DNA of 33,578 bases from VGWB01 sp964480945 (lineage in GTDB: Bacteria > Bacteroidota > Ignavibacteria > UBA10030), in NCBI GenBank assembly GCA_964480945.1, contig CAYZRX010000038.1:1-33578 (forward strand). The letters run 5' to 3'. The notes beneath the pieces were generated by a model. It worked only from the letters and a program-made list of their open reading frames with translations. It ran no database searches and was not told the DNA's origin. Position 1 is the stretch's first letter; each line of letters starts with the position of its first letter. Shown here piece after piece: positions 14,338 to 20,225 of the stretch. The translations under genes were made by a program, and so were the position numbers.

Positions 14338-15639
14338 ATGCCCGCCAGCGATCCTCAACGAGATCCGTCTGCATCGTCCCAGGAAGAAATTGCGCACCTC
14401 AGGCGCGCCGTCGAAGAGCTCTCGGTGCTCAACGAGCTCGCTCGGAGCATCGGCGCTTCGCTTGATTCCCAGCAGGTGATGCATACAATCATCCTCCGAT
14501 CGCTTCACGCCATCAATGCGGAACAAGGTGTCATCACGCTCGTCGAAAAAGGCCCCGACGCCGAGACCACGACACTCGTCCGGACGCAGGTCAGCACGAG
14601 CGAGCAGCCGCAGTTTCATCTTGCGCAGACTCTCGTTGGATGGATGTACCTCAACAAGAAACCTCTTCTCCTCAACGATCCTCAGCATGACGAGCGTTTC
14701 CGGGGGACGCTCTTCGATAGCTCCGTCCGCTCTCTCCTGTGCGTACCGATGATGGTCAAGAGCGAGCTGATCGGGGTCCTGACGCTCTACAACAAGAAAG
14801 TGAAGGGGGGCTTCACGGTAGAAGATCAGCGGTTGCTCGCGATCATCGCGGCCCAATCCGCTCAGGTTGTTGAGAATGCGCGTCTGTACGAGCAAGAGGG
14901 ACTGCTTCAGAAGATGAATGCGGAGCTCAGGCTCGCGGCCCAGATTCAGTCCGACCTTCTTCCGAAAGACTGTCCGAAACTCTCCGGGTACGATATCGCA
15001 GCGAAAACGATCCCTGCCGAGCAAGTCGGCGGAGACTACTATGATTTCGTTTGCAGTCACGAAAACGATCTTGTCCTTTGTCTCGGCGACGTCTCAGGAA
15101 AGGGGCTGCCGGCCGCGCTTCTGATGGCGAACCTCCAGGCGACATTGCGGGGGCAAGCGATGTTGACGCCCGTTCCGAGAGAGTGCCTCCTGCGTGCGAA
15201 CAGGCTCTTGTTCAACAGCACAAGCCCGGAGAAATTCGCGACCCTCTTCTATGCCGTCCTGGATCCTGAGACAGGGAGTTTTCGCTACTCCAACGCAGGC
15301 CACGAGCGGCCGGTGTTGCTGAAGAAGAATCAAGAGGTGCGGCTCCTCGGCACCGGGGGACTCCCCCTCGGTATGCTCGAGGAGTGGGCCTACGAGGATG
15401 AATGTGAGCACCTCCATCCCGGCGATGTCCTGGTCGTCTATTCCGACGGCATCGGCGAGACGGTCGATGCGAGCGGAGAACAATTCGGCGCTGAACGCGC
15501 TCTGGAGGTCATCAGATCGGGCGCCGACCTCTCCGCGGGAGCGCTGGTAGAGACGATCCTCTCCGCCGTCCGCAAACATGCAGCGAGCCCTACACAGTCC
15601 GATGATATGACCCTGCTTGTGGTGAAGAGATTGGAATGA
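14338..15639 (+). CDS. GAF-domain SpoIIE/RsbU-type PP2C phosphatase
   Basis: A 433-residue cytoplasmic serine phosphatase. A short N-terminal coiled-coil-like helix (15-40) leads to a GAF sensor domain (about 45-180, with VITLVEKG, LCVPMMVKSELIGVLTLYNKK), a linker helix, and a SpoIIE-type PP2C domain (about 205-433). Metal-site motifs are VGGDYYDF (230-237), LGDVSGKGLPAAL (249-261), NAGHERPVLL, VVYSDGIGE and the final SDDMTLLVVK. Enzymes of this class dephosphorylate STAS-domain antagonists in partner-switch systems. A matching RsbW-like kinase and STAS protein lie 1.2-1.7 kb downstream. The GAF domain has no cysteine or histidine pattern that reveals its ligand. A promoter and GGAGG ribosome binding site are visible upstream. 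Confidence 0.93.
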   Translation: MPASDPQRDPSASSQEEIAHLRRAVEELSVLNELARSIGASLDSQQVMHTIILRSLHAINAEQGVITLVEKGPDAETTTLVRTQVSTSEQPQFHLAQTLVGWMYLNKKPLLLNDPQHDERFRGTLFDSSVRSLLCVPMMVKSELIGVLTLYNKKVKGGFTVEDQRLLAIIAAQSAQVVENARLYEQEGLLQKMNAELRLAAQIQSDLLPKDCPKLSGYDIAAKTIPAEQVGGDYYDFVCSHENDLVLCLGDVSGKGLPAALLMANLQATLRGQAMLTPVPRECLLRANRLLFNSTSPEKFATLFYAVLDPETGSFRYSNAGHERPVLLKKNQEVRLLGTGGLPLGMLEEWAYEDECEHLHPGDVLVVYSDGIGETVDASGEQFGAERALEVIRSGADLSAGALVETILSAVRKHAASPTQSDDMTLLVVKRLE

Positions 15640-15663
15640 TCACGAATTGTCCGGCCGCCAGCC

Positions 15664-16557
15664 ATGACAGGCACATTCGTTTTGAGATTTCTTGCGGGCG
15701 GTCTGTCCGCTCTTTTCCTTGCCTGGATTCCTGCATGCACGTCGGCATCGGGGCCGGGGTCCGGCACGGTGGAACAATCCTACTGGCACATCAGGCCCAG
15801 CTGGTCCCCTGACGGAGCATGGATCGTCTTTACCGTGACGCTGCAGGACTCCCCGGGTATCTACCTGGTCGATTCGAGCGGGGCGAACGTACGTCGGCTC
15901 GTGGAGGGGGAGGGGATCGGAACGACCTGGTCTCCGGATAGCAGGTGGATTGCGTTCTCGCGCGCCGGAAGTCTCTACAAGGTCACGGTCAACGGAGACA
16001 GCGTGACGGAACTGTCCACACCCGTCAGCGCGATTCGACCGGCGTGGTCCCCCGACGGCCGGGAACTGGCGTTCGTGGAGCGCGATGCACAGGAGATCTG
16101 GCTCTATGACTTCGCAGCCCAAAGCGCTTCGCAGCTTATCCCTTTCGGGGACTATCCGTCGTGGAACGCGTCGACCGGCGAGCTGCTCGTGCTTGAGCTT
16201 CAGTACAGCGCCGAAGGGGGTACAACCGTCTACAGTTTCCAGGCGATTGACATCCACACTCTTGCTGTCCGGATGCTTGCTGCGTTCGGCTCGGCGTCCG
16301 AGTGCGCCTTCGTCTCGATCAGCCCAGACGGCAGTGCTATTCTGTACGGCCTGAAGCCTCCCGATGGTCTCGCGCAGGTCTGGAAGTACGGGTCGGCGGG
16401 AAGTCGATACGTTCGTCTGACCGATGACGGCGGGGACAATCCGGCCTGGAGTCCCGACGGAACCAGAATTGTCTATACTCGCACCGTGAAGGGGGATGGG
16501 GGATTGTGGACGATGAATGCCGACGGCAGCGGCAAGAGAAGACTGACGAGACCGTAG
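15664..16557 (+). CDS. PD40/TolB-like beta-propeller lipoprotein
   Basis: A 297-residue exported protein. The N-terminus is a lipoprotein signal (hydrophobic FLAGGLSALFLAWIPA, Cys25 as the lipidated residue). The mature part is a run of WD40-like PD40 beta-propeller repeats, each marked by a W/S-SPDG motif: PSWSPDGAWIVF (45-56), TTWSPDSRWIAFS, PAWSPDGRELAF, VSISPDGSAILY and PAWSPDGTRIVYT. It ends MNADGSGKRRLTRP, typical of TolB-like propellers. These bind proteins or peptides in the periplasm. It sits 24 bp after the phosphatase gene, between phosphatase and kinase, so it may be co-transcribed and could provide an envelope input to the switch; that is inference. The ribosome binding site is weak. 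Confidence 0.88.
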   Translation: MTGTFVLRFLAGGLSALFLAWIPACTSASGPGSGTVEQSYWHIRPSWSPDGAWIVFTVTLQDSPGIYLVDSSGANVRRLVEGEGIGTTWSPDSRWIAFSRAGSLYKVTVNGDSVTELSTPVSAIRPAWSPDGRELAFVERDAQEIWLYDFAAQSASQLIPFGDYPSWNASTGELLVLELQYSAEGGTTVYSFQAIDIHTLAVRMLAAFGSASECAFVSISPDGSAILYGLKPPDGLAQVWKYGSAGSRYVRLTDDGGDNPAWSPDGTRIVYTRTVKGDGGLWTMNADGSGKRRLTRP

Positions 16558-16863
16558 GTTGCCGAAAGCGGGGATTCTGAAAGTTGCCGACCGCGAGAAC
16601 TGCGATTAGCGCCCCATCAGAGTATCATGTTGCCGACGATTGAGTCAAAGGCTGGGGCCAGAACGGCTCCCTTTCCCTTGCTGTGCAGGCTCGTCTGTAT
16701 GGAGAAATACATCGACGAGCGCGCCGTAGATGGACGCTGACGAGGAGCACGGCAAGATGCAACCGTCAGAAATAACGAATGCTCAGCGCGCCAGGATTAT
16801 GGTTGATTTTGACGGCAATAATCGCGAACAAAGGCGCCAGGGCACCGGACGGCTCACCGACTG
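16558..16863 (+). other. 306-bp spacer without a clear gene
   Basis: No supported gene on either strand. A loose dyad CCGTCA...TGACGG lies near 16757-16815, and the composition drops slightly in GC towards the RsbW-like start. I see no convincing promoter or terminator, although a promoter for the 16864-18917 gene run would be expected here. Confidence 0.4.
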
Positions 16864-17277
16864 ATGGAAAAGAATTTCAGACGAGAGATGGGATCCCTCC
16901 AAAAGGCGTTCGCCTTCATCGACGAATTCGCTGAGAGGCAGAAGATCGATGATTCGGTGAAGCGCTCGGTGTACCTCGCTGTCGATGAGCTCTTCACGAA
17001 CATGGTCAAGTACCATCCCGCGAACTCGAACGACATCACGATCGTGCTCGAGAGGGCGGCGGACGAGATGACGGTCAAGCTCGTCGACCGCGATGTGGAG
17101 CCGTTCGACATAACGGAAGCGAAGAACCCTCACCTGCCGGGTTCCCTCGATGAGAGAAAGCCGGGGGGCTTGGGCATCTATCTGACGAAGAACGTTATTG
17201 ACGACATCAAGTACGAGTATCGCGACAGAACCAGTATCATCACGCTCACGAAGAGACTGAGGAGGAACGATGTTTGA
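16864..17277 (+). CDS. RsbW/SpoIIAB-like anti-sigma serine kinase
   Basis: A 137-residue GHKL-ATPase-fold protein of the HATPase_c_2 (RsbW) type, a switch kinase that phosphorylates STAS partners. The N box is AVDELFTNMVKYH (39-51, with E42 and N46), and the G2 box is GGLGIYL (101-107). The G1 region is VDRDVEPFD (74-82), where the usual D-x-G is D-R-D: the glycine is replaced by D77, so nucleotide binding may be altered. It overlaps the STAS gene by 8 bp and is thus probably translated in step with it. ATG 16864 follows a nearby upstream in-frame stop, so this is the only reasonable start. The ribosome binding site is not obvious. Confidence 0.9.
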   Translation: MEKNFRREMGSLQKAFAFIDEFAERQKIDDSVKRSVYLAVDELFTNMVKYHPANSNDITIVLERAADEMTVKLVDRDVEPFDITEAKNPHLPGSLDERKPGGLGIYLTKNVIDDIKYEYRDRTSIITLTKRLRRNDV

Positions 17278-17554
17278 CATCCGCATGAGTGATCGCGGCG
17301 AGGTCATGCTTTCGGGAAGGTTCGACGCGGCGCAGGTGGAGAACGCCAAGGCTGTGTTCGACAAGCTCATCACGACGACAGCCGTTGATTTCAAGGATCT
17401 GAACTACATTTCCAGCGCCGGATTGGGGGTCCTCATGGCAACGCAGAAGCGGCTGAAGGACGCCGGCCACCAGCTCATGCTCAGAAACGTCTCCGGCCAT
17501 ATTCGCGATGTCTTCACCATCGCCCGGTTTGATCTAATTTTTGACATCAAATAG
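17270..17554 (+). CDS. STAS-domain anti-sigma factor antagonist (RsbV/SpoIIAA-like)
   Basis: A 94-residue single STAS domain. The phospho-acceptor loop is YISSAGLGVL (46-55), with S48 or S49 as the expected target of the neighbouring RsbW-like kinase and of the SpoIIE-type phosphatase. The N-terminal strand pattern GEVMLSGRFDA is typical of the family. A strong GAGGAGG lies inside the end of the kinase gene just before ATG 17270. Phosphorylated protein would be inactive; dephosphorylation by the 14338 phosphatase would free it to bind the kinase. An ECF sigma gene starts 11 bp after its stop codon, implying one transcript. Confidence 0.94.
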   Translation: MFDIRMSDRGEVMLSGRFDAAQVENAKAVFDKLITTTAVDFKDLNYISSAGLGVLMATQKRLKDAGHQLMLRNVSGHIRDVFTIARFDLIFDIK

Positions 17555-17565
17555 TCACCAACTTT

Positions 17566-18126
17566 ATGCCCGGTCGCTTGTATATAGGAGAGCAGGAGGA
17601 TAAGGAGCTGGTCAGGCGGTGTCTGAAGGGGGAAAAAGAGGCCTTCGGCACGATCCTTGACCGCTACGAGAAACCGATCTACAACCTCGTGCTCCGGATG
17701 GTCAACGACCGGGACGATGCGGCGGACCTAACGCAAACGATCTTCGTCAAGGCGTACGAAAAACTGGACACGTATGACGAGCGGTTCAAGTTCTTCAGTT
17801 GGTTGTACAAGATCGCTGTCAATACAGCGCTCAATTTTATCAGTCACAGGCGGCATCAAGAAAGGCTTCGCGATGATATCGTTCCGAACGGCGTCCAGCT
17901 TGAGGAAGAATTTGACACATCGGAACGGTATCAGAAGCTGGAAGACGCCATCCTGGGGTTACGCGTTGACTACAGGATCGTCATTGTTCTGCGACACTTT
18001 CAGAATCTCTCGTACGATGAAATGAGCAAGATTCTTGACATACCGGCGAAAACCGTGAAGTCGAGGCTCTTCACCGCGCGACAGATCCTCAAGGATACGC
18101 TTGTAAAGTCAGGACTTCAGGGATGA
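17566..18126 (+). CDS. ECF (RpoE-like) RNA polymerase sigma factor
   Basis: A 186-residue group IV sigma factor. Region 2 spans about 28-95, with AFGTILDRYEKPIYNLVLRM, the DRDDAADLTQTIFVKAYE helix, and FFSWLYKIAVNTALNFI (77-93, promoter melting and -10 contacts). An acidic linker (about 103-120) leads to region 4 (124-178), with a helix-turn-helix in LSYDEMSKILDIPAKTVKSRL (described by position 148-168) that reads the -35 element. The next gene, overlapping by 4 bp, encodes a membrane anti-sigma factor, the usual ECF arrangement. The unusual part is that it also directly follows a STAS/kinase pair. No ribosome binding site is visible, suggesting translational coupling. Confidence 0.94.
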   Translation: MPGRLYIGEQEDKELVRRCLKGEKEAFGTILDRYEKPIYNLVLRMVNDRDDAADLTQTIFVKAYEKLDTYDERFKFFSWLYKIAVNTALNFISHRRHQERLRDDIVPNGVQLEEEFDTSERYQKLEDAILGLRVDYRIVIVLRHFQNLSYDEMSKILDIPAKTVKSRLFTARQILKDTLVKSGLQG

Positions 18127-18917
18127 TCCAACAGAAACTCATCGAGCTGATCAACAAAGAGATCGACGGGCTCAACTCGAAAGAAGAGAGTCGGAAGCTC
18201 AACTTGCATCTCGCGAAGCATCCCGAGGCCCGGAAACTTCACGAGGATCTCGTCAAAACGGCCTACGCCCTGAAGAAGGTTGAAGAAGTCGAGCCTCCTC
18301 GGCATTTGAGACAGCACATCCTCAATTCTCTCGAAAAGCGCGAAGAAGGAACTGCCCGCAGCTGGGGCGTTCTGGGAAAGGTCCTCGAAGCTCTCCGAGG
18401 CCCTTCGTTGCCGAGGTATGCGCTGGTTTTCGCGTCGGGTCTCGTTGTCGGCGTTCTCCTGCTTGTGATATTCGCTCTTCCGCGAGATCTTGGTGTCGGC
18501 GACACGTCTCAGCTTACGGGAACAATGGCACTGGTGCCTGAATTGTCGGTTTTCCAGCCGGCAGATTCCGTCGCGTTCAGACTTCAGGAAGCTTCCGGCA
18601 TGATCAAGACATACTACGGCAGTGATTTCGTCATAGCAGAAGTGCGCGTCCAGTCGGTCTCGCCGATCAAGACAGAGATCCGGTTCCGGCCTGAAACCGC
18701 GACATTTTCCGGCTTCAAGAGACTCCAGGGGAAAGAGGGGAGTCTCGACATAGGCCAGAGCGCAATAGCTCTAACCCAGTCGGGGGCCAGTCGCGGTTTT
18801 GTCACATTCTTGACCCACGGAGGCTCCCAAGGACCCCTGGAAGTTACAGTCTCCGGAGGCGGCAAAACGCTCTACCACTCATTGATTCGAACCATACAAG
18901 CTGGCAGCGTCCGGTGA
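18123..18917 (+). CDS. Membrane anti-sigma factor without zinc motif
   Basis: A 264-residue single-pass membrane protein overlapping the ECF sigma gene by 4 bp (ATGA). The cytoplasmic N-domain (about 1-75) is helical, with LIELINKEIDGLNSKEE and LAKHPEARKLHEDL, like the anti-sigma domain of Bacteroidota/Ignavibacteria regulators. It has no cysteine and so lacks the HxxxCxxC zinc site. One transmembrane helix is at about 99-119 (YALVFASGLVVGVLLLVIFAL). The extracytoplasmic part (120-264) is a beta-rich domain with no motif I recognise; it may be the sensor or the site of regulated cleavage. The role as anti-sigma is inferred from the gene order, topology and N-domain resemblance. Confidence 0.82.
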   Translation: MIQQKLIELINKEIDGLNSKEESRKLNLHLAKHPEARKLHEDLVKTAYALKKVEEVEPPRHLRQHILNSLEKREEGTARSWGVLGKVLEALRGPSLPRYALVFASGLVVGVLLLVIFALPRDLGVGDTSQLTGTMALVPELSVFQPADSVAFRLQEASGMIKTYYGSDFVIAEVRVQSVSPIKTEIRFRPETATFSGFKRLQGKEGSLDIGQSAIALTQSGASRGFVTFLTHGGSQGPLEVTVSGGGKTLYHSLIRTIQAGSVR

Positions 18918-18963
18918 AACATTTCCCAACTCCCGTGCAGACGACTTGTATTTAGGACAGGTG

Positions 18964-18969
18964 TATAAT
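18964..18969 (+). promoter_or_regulatory. TATAAT -10 box before the repeat-protein gene
   Basis: A perfect TATAAT 40 nt upstream of ATG 19010. A TTGTAT at 18946 is only 12 nt away, too close for a standard -35, so the -35 is unclear. The strong AGGAGG ribosome binding site follows near 18998. It suggests the repeat-protein gene can be expressed separately from the sigma operon. Confidence 0.4.
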
Positions 18970-19009
18970 CCAATTCATCCCCCCAATTCACAGTTATGAG
19001 GAGGTCGCT

Positions 19010-20011
19010 ATGGAAGACAACCAAAAACCAGAGGTTCAATCGAAGCGGTCGTGGTGGTTGATCGGAACATTTGCTCTGGCTGTCGTGGTCGTTGGCTATT
19101 TTGCCTTTTTCTATCCCTGGCCGGCTGCGGAGCAGGTCTCGGGCACGATGGGCGGCATTCAGAAGGCAGAGAAATACAAGGCTGACCAGATGACCGACAA
19201 GGACCTTGCGCTGAAGAACCCCGAGATTCAGAAGTTCTTGCAGAGCGACAGGTACGACAAGCTGAGCAAGAACGCGGAGTTCAAGTCTGCGTTGAGCAGC
19301 GCCGGGGTCCAGGCCGCGCTGAGCAATGCGAACGTTCAGGCTTTGCTCTCCAACGCCAATATGCAAGCTGCTCTTGCCAATGCGAATTTACGCGCGATGT
19401 TGGCCAAAGCAGATGTGCAGGCGATGTTGTCGAAGGCCGACCTCCAGGCGGCTTTGTCCAAGGCTGATTTGCAGGCGTTCCTGAGCAACGCGAATCTGCA
19501 GGCTGCTTTGGCGAGCAAGGATGTCCGGGCGGCGCTCTCAAAGTCCGAGCTGTGCGCAGCGTTGGCGGGCGCCGAAGTGCAGGCTGCCTTGGCAGACGCC
19601 AGCCTCATGGCGAAATTGCAGAATGCCGATCTTCGCGCTGCGTTGAGGAACGCAGACCTGCAGGCCGCGCTGAAGAGCGCCGACTTGAGGGCTCTCCTGA
19701 CGCAGGCCGATTTGCAGGCCGCACTGAGTTCATCCGCGATGCAGGCTGCCCTGGCCAGTGCTGACTTGCGCGCCTTGCTGAGCAATGCCGATCTGCGTGC
19801 GGCTCTCTCGAACGCCGACTTGCAGGCGGCGCTCTCGAACTCCGGGCTCCAGGCTGCTTTGCAGAACGCCGAGATGCGGGCTCTTCTCTCCAGCGCAGAT
19901 GTCCAGGCGATGCTTGCCAGCGCTGATCTTCGTGCATTGTTGTATAATGCCGACCTCCGGGCAATGCTTGCGAGCGGTGAATTGCAGGCAGGCATGCAGA
20001 AGGTCGAATAG
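19010..20011 (+). CDS. Membrane-anchored nonapeptide-repeat protein, function unknown
   Basis: A 333-residue protein I do not recognise. Residues 1-13 are charged; one transmembrane helix lies at about 14-35 (WWLIGTFALAVVVVGYFAFF), so the rest is probably periplasmic. After a short charged linker (41-70), residues 71-331 form 29 gapless 9-residue units with consensus A-[DN]-[LV]-[QR]-A-[AML]-L-[SA]-[NSK]. The first three units (PEIQKFLQS, DRYDKLSKN, AEFKSALSS) are diverged; the later 26 are close to consensus. Leucines fall 4 and 5 residues apart. That resembles alternating pentapeptide-repeat-like A-x-L steps or a helical solenoid (18 residues equal five alpha-helical turns). A single Cys lies at 182. 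Strong AGGAGG before ATG 19010; a perfect hairpin follows the gene. It directly follows the sigma/anti-sigma operon and may be its target or an envelope sensor; that is inference. Confidence 0.85.
   Translation: MEDNQKPEVQSKRSWWLIGTFALAVVVVGYFAFFYPWPAAEQVSGTMGGIQKAEKYKADQMTDKDLALKNPEIQKFLQSDRYDKLSKNAEFKSALSSAGVQAALSNANVQALLSNANMQAALANANLRAMLAKADVQAMLSKADLQAALSKADLQAFLSNANLQAALASKDVRAALSKSELCAALAGAEVQAALADASLMAKLQNADLRAALRNADLQAALKSADLRALLTQADLQAALSSSAMQAALASADLRALLSNADLRAALSNADLQAALSNSGLQAALQNAEMRALLSSADVQAMLASADLRALLYNADLRAMLASGELQAGMQKVE
19220..20002 (+). repeat. 27-bp in-frame tandem repeat, 29 units
   Basis: The DNA counterpart of the nonapeptide repeats. The units keep the protein pattern but differ widely at third codon positions (Leu as TTG, CTG, CTC and TTA; Ala as GCG, GCC, GCT and GCA). 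The array is therefore old and kept by selection on the protein, not a recent slippage product. Confidence 0.9.
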
Positions 20012-20052
20012 AGAAAGTTCCGCACGAACTCGTGAGTTGGATGCGTGAGTGG

Positions 20053-20084
20053 GGAGATGCTGCCTGAATGAAGGCAGCATCTCC
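20053..20084 (+). terminator. Strong hairpin after the repeat-protein gene
   Basis: GGAGATGCTGCC (20053-20064) pairs perfectly with GGCAGCATCTCC (20073-20084) around an 8-nt loop. Pyrimidine-rich TCTCTCTGT follows, without a pure T run. Likely terminates the repeat-protein transcript. Confidence 0.65.
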
Positions 20085-20225
20085 TCTCTCTGTACGTCGG
20101 AAGGCACATCTGCTTCGACTCGTCCTCCGCTGAGTGCTCTTGCTTTTCACCCGATTAAGTGGCATCCTCTCGAACCATTCCGATCCCTCTCAGGACCATT
20201 CCCCAAAAAGGCGGGAGAGCCATTC

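Noticed and set aside
16779..16865. Short frames just before the RsbW-like gene
   Set aside because: Very short, no ribosome binding site, and they run into the kinase gene out of frame.
18946..18969. TTGTAT/TATAAT as a full promoter
   Set aside because: The spacer is only 12 nt; only the -10 box is reported.
20049..20225. 59-residue extension of the metalloprotease frame
   Set aside because: It runs through the terminator hairpin and places residues before a clean signal peptide at 20226.
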